64,000 nt of DNA from Prevotella herbatica (GCF_017347605.1 NZ_AP024484.1:2013501-2077500); one strand, 5' to 3'; numbered from the stretch's first letter, positions 28,301 to 37,197 are shown. The notes: generated by a model from the letters alone, not told the origin. Numbers and translations are program-made.

Positions 28301-28353
28301 ATAATTATCCATTAACTCGCTCTGTTGTGGTAGGAGTGGCTCTTGGTTTCTAA
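25351..28353 (+). CDS. SusC/RagA-type TonB-dependent transporter, pair 3
   Basis: The 1000-residue protein has a compact signal peptide (MKRHILLAATLMLGINSFAQ), a regulatory-like domain (VGEIVDKSGNPVSGAMIGV) and a plug ending GAINIITKRGKY, then a barrel ending GVALGF. It lacks the usual VVVGYGTQKK segment; NIGFGIKQTVGEST stands in that place, so the TonB box region is divergent. It lies 36 bp after the previous SusD and 17 bp before its own SusD. Two SusCD pairs in one operon suggest uptake of two oligosaccharide size classes or linkages; this is inferred. Confidence 0.95.
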   Translation: MKRHILLAATLMLGINSFAQGLADNIVGEIVDKSGNPVSGAMIGVLSAPEIKVYSDSHGQFEISASQNDKLIVDAPDQSKKQVVVNGNKRIKIVMDHASQPVNIGFGIKQTVGESTMSVASAANSDFNNRSAKNIGNSLFGNVLGLTTLQGTGDYSSYEPTFYVRGLQTLAGKNPLVMVDGIERNISYITPEEVENVIVLKDAPAVALYGYKGANGAINIITKRGKYKSNEINFSYDHAFNWEERRPEFADAYTYANAMNEAFVNDGKSPKYSALELNAFQSGKYPYLYPNVDWIKECFKDVGASNIFNLSFRGGGTRMRYYTLINLQDNQGFVANPNMNDGYSTQNKYSKANFRTNLDIDLTNTTKVLVNIDGTLLETLRPGLSSDNLWDKIYTVPAASFPIKTESGLWGGNATWDGYSNPVALTEGRAYSKAHTRALFADLTLNQDLSAVTKGLSAWTRLAYDNISAYWENHTREYQFGSDAVSEWTNGEPSAYSHYTGGKDGTMSSDSKLDWQNKNFNFGIGANYDRTFGNHSISSVLMWNYEYRNSNGQNNTWYRNSASLYNHYGYKGKYYADLSLTMAASNKLAPGHRWAFSPTVSAAWVLSKENFMKNISFVDFLKLRASWGIINVDNIPAEGYWEQAFTGGNGYNLGGNYDWSSGWQEGRLASTSFTNEKSYKYNLGLDASLFKGLNVTLEGFYQRRSDIWVSAGGTNSAVLGADSPYINGGIVDNWGLELGTDYTKSITSDLLVNGGLNFTLSKNKIVDEREEPRAYNYLRRTNNSVEQIYGLQAIGFFKDQADIDNSPAQQFSQVKPGDIKYKDQNGDGVINENDEVKLGYNYVCPEIYYSFHIGMEYKGFGFNAMFQGVGNYTAVLNTKSMYWPLINNTNISNYYYENRWTPENTDAKFPRLTSESNENNFRTNSVWLENRSFLKLRNVELYYKFANSLLAKTKYIKTAKVYVRGVDLLCFDHIKQSDPEQYGNNYPLTRSVVVGVALGF

Positions 28354-28370
28354 TTTTAATCTATACAACA

Positions 28371-30077
28371 ATGAAAATAAAAACAATAATCGGCGGTTCA
28401 ATCTGCTTATTGATGCTTGCAGCATGTAACGATGAACTTGATTACACTGAATTCAATAATTACGATAAGGATTATGTGTTCACTGAATTTTCCAACACAG
28501 TTGGCTTTGTTACAAATATATATGGTAAGCTAGATTATGATTTCGGCTCTTATGGTAATGGTATGTTGGCTTCTGCCTGCGATGAGTCGGAATATGCTTG
28601 GCGCTCAGGTAGTGTAAACGACTTTACCAACGGAGCTTGGAGCCCATCTAATTCAAAGTCTAACATTTGGTCTGACAGCTATTCTGCGATACGTGAAGCT
28701 AACTATTATCTTGCAACCTGTGATAAATGTGATTTCTCACAGTATAAATTCAATCAGGATTACATTGCTCAGATGAGTCGTTTCAAAAGATTGAAATTTG
28801 AAGTACGTTTCCTTCGTGCATATTATTATTTTAATCTTGCCAGACAGTATGGTGCCGTTCCTTTTACGACAGAGGTTCTTACGGATAAACAAGCAAATAG
28901 TCTAGGAAGAACTCCTGCCGATGATATCTTTAAGTTTATCGTTGGAGAGTGTGACGCAATTTGTGACAGTTTACCTGCTGACTATTCAAAGCTAGGTAAT
29001 GATGCTGCTGCAAACGAAACAGGAAGGGCTAGCAAACTTGCAGTGTTGGCACTCAAAGCACGAACTTTGCTTTATCAGGCAAGTCCATTGTTCAATGAAA
29101 AAAATGACATTGAAAGGTGGCATCAGGCTGCTTTGGCAAGTAAGGCTGTTATTGATTCATGTGGAAAATATAATGTGAAACTCGGTAAATATAGTGACTT
29201 GTGGGGTGCTGATAACTGGAAAGCCTCAGAAATGATTTACGTTAGGAGAATCGGAGATCTTAACAGTCTTGAACGTAATAACTTCCCGATTGGTGTTGAA
29301 GGCGGAAATTCTGGTAATTGCCCTACTCAAACCCTTGTTGATGCCTATGAAATGAAGACCACGGGCATGCGCTGGAATGAGAATGGAAGTGGGTATAATC
29401 CAGATAAGCCTTACGATAATCGTGATCCTCGTTTGGGAATGACAGTTGCTTTGAATGGTGACAAGTCTTGGCCTACATATAATTCCACTCCATTACAGAC
29501 TTATTATGGTGGTGTGAATGGTGAGCCTATTGCTGGAGCTACTCCAACAGGATATTATCTCAAAAAGTATCTTGATGCATCTGTAAACGTTTCTGCAACC
29601 AATTCTAACAGTAAGCGCCATTCTTGGATAACTTATAGGTTGGGCGAGTTCTATCTTGACTATGCTGAGGCTGTGTTTAAATACCTTGGCAGTGCTGATG
29701 CAAAAAATGTAGAACTTACAATGTCTGCAAGTGAAGCTGTAAATGTGATACGTAACAGAAGTGATGTAAAGATGCCAGCATTTCCTGCAGGACTTTCAAA
29801 TGAGGCTTTTTGGAATAAATACGAGAATGAGCGTATGGTAGAGCTTGCTTTTGAAGGACACCGTTTTTGGGATTTGCGCCGTTGGAAAGAAGGCAGCAAG
29901 TTATCTTCAATAACAGAGATGCATATTGTGAAAAATCAAGATGGGTCTTTCTCTTATAATCGTGAAGTCGTGAAGCGTAATTGGGATGATAAAATGTATT
30001 TGTTCCCGATACCTCAGTCTGAAATATTAAAGCATAATAATTCTAATTTCACACAGAATCCAGGTTGGGATAAATAA
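28371..30077 (+). CDS. SusD/RagB-type lipoprotein, pair 3
   Basis: The 568-residue lipoprotein has an early lipobox (LMLAACNDE). It shows the SusD motifs FLRAYYYFNLARQYGAVPF, RLGEFYLDYAEAVFKY and ERMVELAFEGHRFWDLRRWKEG, and the terminal NFTQNPGW. Length and layout are standard. It partners the SusC encoded 17 bp upstream and precedes the discoidin-type lipoprotein by 16 bp. Confidence 0.95.
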   Translation: MKIKTIIGGSICLLMLAACNDELDYTEFNNYDKDYVFTEFSNTVGFVTNIYGKLDYDFGSYGNGMLASACDESEYAWRSGSVNDFTNGAWSPSNSKSNIWSDSYSAIREANYYLATCDKCDFSQYKFNQDYIAQMSRFKRLKFEVRFLRAYYYFNLARQYGAVPFTTEVLTDKQANSLGRTPADDIFKFIVGECDAICDSLPADYSKLGNDAAANETGRASKLAVLALKARTLLYQASPLFNEKNDIERWHQAALASKAVIDSCGKYNVKLGKYSDLWGADNWKASEMIYVRRIGDLNSLERNNFPIGVEGGNSGNCPTQTLVDAYEMKTTGMRWNENGSGYNPDKPYDNRDPRLGMTVALNGDKSWPTYNSTPLQTYYGGVNGEPIAGATPTGYYLKKYLDASVNVSATNSNSKRHSWITYRLGEFYLDYAEAVFKYLGSADAKNVELTMSASEAVNVIRNRSDVKMPAFPAGLSNEAFWNKYENERMVELAFEGHRFWDLRRWKEGSKLSSITEMHIVKNQDGSFSYNREVVKRNWDDKMYLFPIPQSEILKHNNSNFTQNPGWDK

Positions 30078-30093
30078 TATAAATTATACAACA

Positions 30094-30969
30094 ATGAAAA
30101 AAATCAAATATATTATATTGGTCTTTGCGTTTTGCGGTGTTGTCTCTTCTTGTAGCGACAACTTCACAAACATTGAATTCTCTGGATATACAGAAAAACC
30201 TGTAACTCTGGATGCTTCGGCTATTTCGTATGATTCATTGCCAGGAAGTATAAAACTTAAGTGGGAACAAACATCTCCTGCTTATGAGTATATGAAGATT
30301 TCTTATGTAAATCCTTCTGACAATAAGTTGGTAACTACTGTCGTTTCAAAATATACCGATTCTCTTGTTATCAGCAATACGTTAAGGAAATACGGAGCCT
30401 ATTCTTTTCACTTCCAAGCCTATAATGCTCAGAACGAGAAGGGCGGTGTCACTGATTTCAATGCAATGTCGGGTAGAGCTAAGGCTATTGTAACGGTAAA
30501 CAAAACCAAAGTAGCTTTGACTGCAACTCAGTTGAGCACAGACGATCAGGAGCCAACAGAAGGGCCTATCAAGAATCTTATTGATGGTGATGCAAACACA
30601 TTCTTCCATACAAGATGGAGTAGCCCTCAGAAGGCTTTGCCTCAATATATTCAGATTGATTTGAATGAGAGTCATAAGAATTTTGTCATTTGGTATAAAA
30701 ACCGTAATGGATCACAAGTTGGACCTCAAGCTTTTGACCTTCAGGTAAGTAGCGATGGCACAACTTGGGAGACGATAGGAACCGTAAATACAAACCTTCC
30801 TTCAGGAAGTAAAGCAGAATACACCTCTGATGTTTATTCTGCAAAGAATGATTTTACTCATTTCAGATTTGTCGTAACCAAGACTTTTGGTGATGTCAAG
30901 TATTTTAATCTTTCTGAGTTTGCTTTCTATGATGCTCAAATAATAATTAATGACCCTGAATCAAAATAA
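30094..30969 (+). CDS. Surface lipoprotein with Fn3-like domain and F5/8 type C (discoidin) domain
   Basis: The 291-residue lipoprotein has a lipobox (GVVSSCSDN) with acidic residue after Cys, as in surface-exported lipoproteins. Residues ~35-140 look like an immunoglobulin/Fn3-type domain (DUF4959-like: LPGSIKLKWEQTSP). Residues ~150-285 look like a discoidin domain (NLIDGDANTFFHTRWSS, PQYIQIDLNES, FRFVVTKTFGD, FNLSEFAFY). Such proteins occupy the SusE/F-like slot of PULs and bind glycan at the surface. No catalytic motif is seen. It overlaps the longest frame of the next gene, but I place that start after this stop. Confidence 0.82.
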   Translation: MKKIKYIILVFAFCGVVSSCSDNFTNIEFSGYTEKPVTLDASAISYDSLPGSIKLKWEQTSPAYEYMKISYVNPSDNKLVTTVVSKYTDSLVISNTLRKYGAYSFHFQAYNAQNEKGGVTDFNAMSGRAKAIVTVNKTKVALTATQLSTDDQEPTEGPIKNLIDGDANTFFHTRWSSPQKALPQYIQIDLNESHKNFVIWYKNRNGSQVGPQAFDLQVSSDGTTWETIGTVNTNLPSGSKAEYTSDVYSAKNDFTHFRFVVTKTFGDVKYFNLSEFAFYDAQIIINDPESK

Positions 30970-30976
30970 AAACACA

Positions 30977-32416
30977 ATGAACAAGATTAATATTAAAAGC
31001 ATGATGGTGATGTTTGCTGCTTTTTGGGCAGCAAGCTCATTATCAGCATGTAAGGAATATGAAGACCGTGCCGATGTGAACAGTGGCTCTTATAAGTGGC
31101 TGGCACTGAATCAGGCTCGTCAAGTCTGGAACGGAAATGAATGTAATTCTTCTTTAGGATTGAAGGAAGGTGATAAAACAGACACCACAATAACAATCAA
31201 TACTTCTTTGTATCTAAACCAGAAAGCTGACAATGATTGCAAAGCTGATATTGTTGTCAATAGTGATTCTCTGAATAAGGCAATAGCTTTGGCTCCAACA
31301 GGTGGTATCTATGCTAAATATGCAAATGCTGTGTTAATGCCTACAGATGCTTATAACTTATCATCAAAAGATATTACGTTGAAAGCTGGTCAGACAAAAT
31401 CAGATGATGTGACGATAACTATTCATCGTGGCACATTGTTGGCTAATCCTGTAAGAAACGATAATACCGATGCATTTTTCGTATTGCCTATTTCGTTAAA
31501 AAACTCTTCTGATTATAAAATTAACGACAAGGTTAGTACAATGATGCTTTATGTCACATTGCCTACCCAGGACCCAACAATGCCTGACGAGACAACTCCA
31601 AAACAGCAATTTAACGGAAAGACTCTTGTTTGGAATGATGAGTTCAACGGAACCGGTAAACCAGATGCTAGTAAATGGTCCTTTGAGAACGGATTTCAAC
31701 GCAATCACGAAGATCAATGGTATCAGGCTGACAATGCTTATCTTGATGGCAAGGGTGCTTGTCTGATTGAGGGAAGAAAGGAAAGAGTGAACAATCCAAA
31801 TTATCAGTCAGGAAGTTCTGATTGGAAGCAAAACAGACAATATGCTGAATACACAAGTGCTTCTATGCAAAGCAAGTACATCTACAAATACGGAACGGTG
31901 CTTGTGCGTGCAAAGATTCCTACAGCGAGTGGTACTTGGCCTGCTATCTGGCAAGTTGGAAACACTTGGGAATGGCCTCTTGGTGGTGAGATAGACATTC
32001 TTGAGTCTTATCCTTCTGGTGGAGTTCCTGCTATTCATGCTAACTATTGCTGGGGATCAGACAAGCGATGGAGCGGAAACTGGCAGTCTAAGGTTGTACC
32101 TATGGATAATTTCATAAGCAAGGATAAGGACTGGGCTTCAAAATATCACGTCTGGCGTTTGGATTGGACTAGTGATAGTTTGAAGATTTATATTGACGAT
32201 GAACTGATTAATGAAATAAGCACATCAAAAACTGTAAATGGCAATGGTGGTGGTGCTCCTAGTGGTGGCGGAATGAATCCGTTTAGCAATACGGTTGCAG
32301 ACTTTGGCGATCTTATTTGGTTGAATCTTGCTTTAGGTGGAGATAATGGCGGAAGCATTGATAATAGTGCTTTCCCTATGAAATACTACATTGATTATGT
32401 GCGTGTTTATCAATAA
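30977..32416 (+). CDS. GH16 family surface lipoprotein (endo-beta-1,3-glycanase, GH16_3-like)
   Basis: The start at 30977 (MNKINIKSMMVMFAAF) gives a proper lipobox (SSLSACKEYEDR); the frame extends nine codons upstream into the previous gene. Residues ~60-185 resemble the DUF1735 beta-sandwich common in PUL surface proteins. Residues ~205-479 form the GH16 jelly roll (KTLVWNDEFNGTGKPDASKW). The catalytic motif is EIDILE (nucleophile E338, D340, acid/base E343), the EXDXXE form found in laminarinases, agarases and endo-beta-1,3-galactanases. With the GH43 neighbour, a surface endo-beta-1,3-galactanase is plausible; a laminarinase is the main alternative. A glycine-rich insert (GNGGGAPSGGG) is unusual. 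Confidence 0.88.
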   Translation: MNKINIKSMMVMFAAFWAASSLSACKEYEDRADVNSGSYKWLALNQARQVWNGNECNSSLGLKEGDKTDTTITINTSLYLNQKADNDCKADIVVNSDSLNKAIALAPTGGIYAKYANAVLMPTDAYNLSSKDITLKAGQTKSDDVTITIHRGTLLANPVRNDNTDAFFVLPISLKNSSDYKINDKVSTMMLYVTLPTQDPTMPDETTPKQQFNGKTLVWNDEFNGTGKPDASKWSFENGFQRNHEDQWYQADNAYLDGKGACLIEGRKERVNNPNYQSGSSDWKQNRQYAEYTSASMQSKYIYKYGTVLVRAKIPTASGTWPAIWQVGNTWEWPLGGEIDILESYPSGGVPAIHANYCWGSDKRWSGNWQSKVVPMDNFISKDKDWASKYHVWRLDWTSDSLKIYIDDELINEISTSKTVNGNGGGAPSGGGMNPFSNTVADFGDLIWLNLALGGDNGGSIDNSAFPMKYYIDYVRVYQ

Positions 32417-32455
32417 AGATATAATTCTCAATAGGACTATATAGATTTAATGTTT

Positions 32456-32494
32456 GGTCGATTCTTGATTTTTATTGAGAATCGACCTTTTTTA
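32456..32494 (+). terminator. Terminator of the six-gene PUL operon
   Basis: GGTCGATTCT pairs perfectly with AGAATCGACC across a 12-nt loop and is followed by TTTTTT. It separates the structural genes from the regulator gene. Confidence 0.9.
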
Positions 32495-32508
32495 TTTTGT
32501 CTTATTTC

Positions 32509-32539
32509 TTGTGATGTAGCTTTTAATTTCGTATTTTTG
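32509..32539 (+). promoter_or_regulatory. Promoter of the HTCS regulator gene
   Basis: TTG (32509-32511), 20 bp, TATTTTTG (32532-32539). The 21-bp direct-repeat operator of the structural operons is absent here, consistent with constitutive low expression of the regulator. Confidence 0.6.
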
Positions 32540-32567
32540 CACAAATCATTAATGAATGTACATTTTC

Positions 32568-35500
32568 ATGAAAAATAATTGTCGCCTATTGGGGTTAACG
32601 CTATTCTTTATTCTATCTTTGTTCCGATTGAGTGCCTCTGAGCAGTTTAAAGTTATAGACAATACATTCGGACTACCAGACAATACGGTGAATTGCGTGA
32701 ATCAGGATTCTCATGGATTTATTTGGATGGGAACTCTCAATGGCCTTTGCCGCTACGATGGGATGCAGTTTACTACATTCAGACATGATGTTAACGATGC
32801 CTTTTCTTTGTCAGACAATAACGTGAAAAAGATATTGCCAGTAAACGACGGACTCGTTATTGCTATTAATAAGGGCGTGGACTTCTATTCTTTCAGTGAT
32901 GGACTTTTTCATCAATTTTATGTTGCCAATAAGCGACGCCCTTATATGTTAAAGTCAAGAATGAACTCTTTACTTATAAACCATGGAAATATAATCGCAG
33001 CTGATGAATTTGGTGATTATTATATAAAAAGCGCTGCCTCTGCCGATTGTAAATTTCGTAAACTTACTCATGGTTGCAAAATATATGCGATAAACAAGTT
33101 CAAAAATGGTAAGTTGCTTGCTGTTGGTCCTGCGGGACTTTATGTGTTATCGGCTGATGCAAGTCGCATTCTTTATCGGATAAACAAGAAAATAAACATT
33201 ACTTATAATATAAATATCTATTACAGTAAAAATTCTAATGCTGTATTTGTGGGGAATGGAATTGGACGTAAAAGCCTTGCGTTCAAAGTTGTGGGAGATA
33301 AATTTTACGAGGCTCCCATTGCTGTTCCCGATAATCTTATGGATGTTATTGATTATAAAAGCAGTACTGCTTTTGCCGTAGACGGATCTGGATTAGTGTT
33401 TGCTAAGAATGGAACGATGACGAAATGTACACCCCAGAACAGTAATATTAGCGGTGATGCTATTTATTCTTTGTTCAAAGATAAAAATGATGACTTATGG
33501 GCGGGCTCTTATCGTGCTGGAGTTAATCTCTATTCTGATAAGCAGTCTAAATTCATGATGCTAAGTAGAGCAAATCATGGCATTAGCTATGATATTGTGA
33601 CAGCCGTCGTTGACGACCGCAACAAAATCTACATAGGACTTGACGGAGGCGGACTCAACATCTATGATAAGACTACGAAGCAGACACGTGTGCTTAACAC
33701 TTCAAACAGCAATATTGCAGGTAATAATGTGGTTTCGTTGTTAAAGGATAATGAAAATGTGTGGATGGCTATCTACACAAAGGGATTAGTAAAATATTCC
33801 ATTGCCACTTCACGTTTCCAGTTATTTCGCATGCCTTCAGTCAAGTTGGGTGATGAGAATAATGTGTGGACAATGTGCGATGATGGTTTGGGAAACATCT
33901 GGGTGGGAGGACCAAATATCAGTGTGTTTAATAAGAAGACCGGAAAGGCAAAACTCATCAAGTCTCTTATTGGCGTAAATTGTTCGTCTATTCAGCGTGA
34001 CGGCGATTATGTTTGGATTGGTGCAAGCCATCTCGGAGTTTACAAGGTCGACAGACGCAGCTTTAAAATCATGAAGCATTATTCAGCAAGTTCGGCGATG
34101 ATGAGGCTGCCAGCCAATGACATAAAATATATTTATGTAGATTCGCGTGCAAGACTGTGGATTGCAATTTCATATTATGGCTTATACTGCATAGATGAAA
34201 AGCAGAAGACAATACGTAAATATGATTATAATCAGGGACTTACTGATAATAATGTTGTAGCCATAGAGGAAGATCACAAGGGACAGTTGTGGATGGGAAC
34301 AGAAAACGGTTTGTTTAGGTTTGATACCAGAACTCAGACTTTTGCAAGATTCGATGTCGACGAAAATATTTCATCTACTTTCACCTATAATTCAAGTCTT
34401 TTCAGCGGACACACGATGTTCTTTGGAAGTACAAAGGGGTTGGTCATGTTCAATCCTGCCTTAATTCATTACAGGCAGCTTTATGATAAGGTCAGTCTCA
34501 CTTCTCTAAATCTGTTGAACAAAGATAATAAGGTCTTTAATCTTTATGGCGACAGTATAAAGAGCATAAATCTTTCTCATGATCAGAATTTCTTTACCAT
34601 ACATTTTTCTGTACCCGAACTTGACTCGCCAAATCGTGTTCATTTCTCATGTCGCCTTAAAGGATTGGAAACATCCTGGCGTGAACTGTCTGGTTCGCGA
34701 GAGGTATCATATACGAATGTTCCGCCTGGAACTTATGATTTCTTTGTGCGGTGTATCGACAGTAACGGACATTGGGTAAAGTCAGCTGTGCTCAACATCG
34801 TTGTCACACCGCCGTGGTATGAGACAACGTGGGCTATTGGACTTTGGATAATTCTCTTCGTTCTCCTGTTTGTCTCAGCTTTAAAGTTCTATCTTCATGA
34901 ACTCGATATCAAGCATAATATGCGTATAAGCGAGATTGAGAAAGACACGATGAAAAAGCTCAATGATGCTAAAATGACATTCTATACCAACATCATTCAT
35001 GAACTGCGTACGCCTGTATTCCTTATTGCAGCACAGATTGAGGAATTGATGGATGTTAAAACGTCAATTGTCAACGTGCCATATTCCTATCTCAAAGCAA
35101 TGTATCGTAGTTCGATGAAACTGAATAAACTCATCAGCCGCATTATTGATTTCAGAAAGATGGATTCTGATAAACTCAAACTGGCTCTGCAGCGCATGAA
35201 CGTAGTGGCATTCTGTCAAAACCTTACAGAGGACTATGTGAACCTGTGTGAACAGAAAGACATTTCGTTTACCTTTCAGTGTGATAAGACAGACATCCAG
35301 CTTACATTTGATGCTGAAAAACTAGAGATGATTGTTTCAAATTTAGTGTCTAATGCGTTTAAATACACCCAAAAGGGCGGCAATGTAGTCTTCTCAATAG
35401 AAGATAGAGATGATGATGTGCAGTTTTCTGTAAAGGATAATGGAATCGGTATCATCGAAAAAATGCGCGACAATATATTCGAAAGCTTCTTCCGTACGGA

Positions 35501-36491
35501 GCGTGGCGAGAAACAAAGTGAGGGAGACGGCATCGGTTTGTCGGTTGTGAAGAATCTCGTAGAACTTCATGGCGGCAGAATCACTTTGGAAAGCGAGGTG
35601 GGAAAAGGTTCTGAATTTATTTTCACAATGCCAAAACGTAAACATTCTGATGATGATTTAATTGATAACGGTCAGTGTGCTTTAGATGCAGACTACAGTC
35701 TTGAGCCTGAACCATTTGATACAGCTAAGTCGCCTGGCAATCCTACAGCCACTCATTCTGTGCTTATCATAGATGATGAACCCCAGACCATACAGCTGTT
35801 AGAGCGCAATCTTGTTTCCGACTTCAAGGTGTTCACGGCTTGTGATGGAGTAGAGGGTTTAGAGCAAGCTGTCAAAAACCTGCCTGATGTAATTATCTGC
35901 GACATAATGATGCCGAAGATGAATGGATTGGAATTTCTTGGAAAGCTGAAAGCCGACAAAAAGCTGTCAAGCATAAAAGTGTTGATATTCACAGCAAAGA
36001 CTTCCGAAGAAGACATGCTCACCGCTTTTGATAATGGTGCTGATGCTTACGTAACAAAGCCTATTTCGCTCAAGGTCCTCAGAAAAAGAATTGATCGTCT
36101 TATTGAGCAGACAGACAATGCCGTGTTGACAAGTTCCATAACCAATAAGACTAACAACTACACCAAGGAGGAACAGATATTCTTGTTAAGGTGTAGGGAA
36201 GTCATAGACGACAATCTGAATAACGATGATTTCAGCATTGATTTCCTTGCCGACAAGCTAGCCATGAGTCATTCTTCTCTTTACAAGAAAGTAAAGCAGA
36301 TGACAGGAATGTCGCTCATCGAGTTTATAAACGATTACAAGATTTATAAAGCTGTGCAGATGTTTAAGCATGGGGCAACCAATATAGAGACCGTCTGTGA
36401 GAGTTGTGGATTCAAAGACGTTAAGAATTTCCGAGAGATGTTTAAGCGTAAGATGAAGACCACTCCTAAACTGTTTGTGCAGAGCCTTTAG
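32568..36491 (+). CDS. Hybrid two-component system regulator (HTCS) of the PUL
   Basis: This ~1307-residue protein joins sensor, kinase and transcription factor. In order: signal peptide (~1-24), a periplasmic two-propeller region of Reg_prop repeats (GFIWMGTLNGLCRYDG and similar), a Y_Y_Y domain (YTNVPPGTYDFFVRCID), a membrane helix (~756-775), HisKA with H811 in HELRTP, HATPase (~910-1025; DNGIGI, GDGIGLS), a receiver with phospho-acceptor D1112 in DVIICDIMMP, and a C-terminal AraC-type DNA-binding domain (~1211-1307). HTCS proteins bind an imported oligosaccharide in the periplasm and activate their PUL. The start could also be 32556. It probably acts on the 21-bp direct repeats at 13126, 14356 and 19955. 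Confidence 0.95.
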   Translation: MKNNCRLLGLTLFFILSLFRLSASEQFKVIDNTFGLPDNTVNCVNQDSHGFIWMGTLNGLCRYDGMQFTTFRHDVNDAFSLSDNNVKKILPVNDGLVIAINKGVDFYSFSDGLFHQFYVANKRRPYMLKSRMNSLLINHGNIIAADEFGDYYIKSAASADCKFRKLTHGCKIYAINKFKNGKLLAVGPAGLYVLSADASRILYRINKKINITYNINIYYSKNSNAVFVGNGIGRKSLAFKVVGDKFYEAPIAVPDNLMDVIDYKSSTAFAVDGSGLVFAKNGTMTKCTPQNSNISGDAIYSLFKDKNDDLWAGSYRAGVNLYSDKQSKFMMLSRANHGISYDIVTAVVDDRNKIYIGLDGGGLNIYDKTTKQTRVLNTSNSNIAGNNVVSLLKDNENVWMAIYTKGLVKYSIATSRFQLFRMPSVKLGDENNVWTMCDDGLGNIWVGGPNISVFNKKTGKAKLIKSLIGVNCSSIQRDGDYVWIGASHLGVYKVDRRSFKIMKHYSASSAMMRLPANDIKYIYVDSRARLWIAISYYGLYCIDEKQKTIRKYDYNQGLTDNNVVAIEEDHKGQLWMGTENGLFRFDTRTQTFARFDVDENISSTFTYNSSLFSGHTMFFGSTKGLVMFNPALIHYRQLYDKVSLTSLNLLNKDNKVFNLYGDSIKSINLSHDQNFFTIHFSVPELDSPNRVHFSCRLKGLETSWRELSGSREVSYTNVPPGTYDFFVRCIDSNGHWVKSAVLNIVVTPPWYETTWAIGLWIILFVLLFVSALKFYLHELDIKHNMRISEIEKDTMKKLNDAKMTFYTNIIHELRTPVFLIAAQIEELMDVKTSIVNVPYSYLKAMYRSSMKLNKLISRIIDFRKMDSDKLKLALQRMNVVAFCQNLTEDYVNLCEQKDISFTFQCDKTDIQLTFDAEKLEMIVSNLVSNAFKYTQKGGNVVFSIEDRDDDVQFSVKDNGIGIIEKMRDNIFESFFRTERGEKQSEGDGIGLSVVKNLVELHGGRITLESEVGKGSEFIFTMPKRKHSDDDLIDNGQCALDADYSLEPEPFDTAKSPGNPTATHSVLIIDDEPQTIQLLERNLVSDFKVFTACDGVEGLEQAVKNLPDVIICDIMMPKMNGLEFLGKLKADKKLSSIKVLIFTAKTSEEDMLTAFDNGADAYVTKPISLKVLRKRIDRLIEQTDNAVLTSSITNKTNNYTKEEQIFLLRCREVIDDNLNNDDFSIDFLADKLAMSHSSLYKKVKQMTGMSLIEFINDYKIYKAVQMFKHGATNIETVCESCGFKDVKNFREMFKRKMKTTPKLFVQSL

Positions 36492-36508
36492 GGCATCTGT
36501 GCGAACAC

Positions 36509-36694
36509 AAAAAAAAACGTTGAAACTCAAATCACGAGCTTCAACGCCTATTATTATTTTTAAAATATTTCTTTAATAAATGGTAACCTCACGGTCTCCA
36601 TGTATTACCTGTACAATCTATTAACTTTACCTTAAAATCTAATAACTAAACCTAAATTTATTACTACTAACCTAAACAATCTATTAACCTTTTG
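36509..36694 (-). ncRNA. Candidate ~186-nt structured RNA with own promoter and terminator
   Basis: A minus-strand unit with no substantial ORF. Its promoter is a TTG (36729-36731), 20 bp, then TATCTTTG (36701-36708). Its end is a hairpin, CGTTGAAGCTC with GAGTTTCAACG (36518-36546), followed by nine T. Within the RNA the 12-mer GTTAATAGATTG occurs twice (36614-36625 and 36677-36688 on the plus strand) and GGTAA...TTACC encloses a CATGG-AGA-CCGTG hairpin. It could be a small RNA or a leader left without its gene. I cannot name a family. Confidence 0.5.
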
Positions 36695-36700
36695 ATGATG

Positions 36701-36731
36701 CAAAGATAGTGTTATTTTCAGTTGCGTGCAA
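36701..36731 (-). promoter_or_regulatory. Strong promoter of the candidate RNA
   Basis: On the minus strand TTG, 20 bp, TATCTTTG. It fires leftwards into 36694 and below; no plus-strand gene uses it. The rest of 36732-37126 is AT-rich and I see no gene in it. Confidence 0.6.
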
Positions 36732-37126
36732 TACTTTCAGGTACATTTAGTGCATAAATACACTTTTTCTTGATGTAAATCAATATATTGTGTTCGCACA
36801 CAGCTTATTTTTCGTTATTCAGAACCACAATCTGACTTTTATTCTCATTTATGAGAGTTTATTAATAGTTACTCCTTTTAATCGTAAAACTTAAGTTAGC
36901 AAACTAATAACATGCCTGATTCCGATTATATCTGTTAAGCTCGCTCAAAATACGGAAGGTTGTAATAACTATGGTAAAGTTCTAGCATCTAGTTACCAAT
37001 CTTTTTTAAGCTAACTATTTCACACCTCACGGTAAAGATTTTATTGTTATCCCCAAGTTATTATGTAAAAAAATAATAATTGTGTGTAATTTCCAATAAA
37101 CGTTTTACGTATTCAAAATAAAAGTC

Positions 37127-37161
37127 TATATTTGTACATAGTCAAATTGACTTTGTATGTA
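37127..37161 (+). promoter_or_regulatory. -7 box and palindromic operator for the 74-residue membrane protein
   Basis: TATATTTG (37127-37134) is followed at once by an inverted repeat centred on AGTCAAATTGACT (37140-37152) with outer TACATA/TATGTA. The palindrome covers the expected transcription start, a position typical of repressor sites. Confidence 0.45.
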
Positions 37162-37197
37162 TACACTAAAAAAAAAATTATTCTAAATTAGATAAAC

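Larger units (their letters stand above)
36496..36803. repeat. Imperfect inverted repeat flanking the candidate RNA
   Basis: CTGTGCGAACACAA at 36496-36509 and TTGTGTTCGCACACAG at 36788-36803 are inverted copies differing by a 2-nt insertion. They enclose the candidate RNA gene and its promoter. Their role is unknown. Confidence 0.5.

Noticed and set aside
36600..36700. Possible 6S RNA or riboswitch in the RNA upstream of 36700
   Set aside because: I could not find the long closed rod of 6S RNA or a known aptamer core, so only an unnamed RNA is reported.
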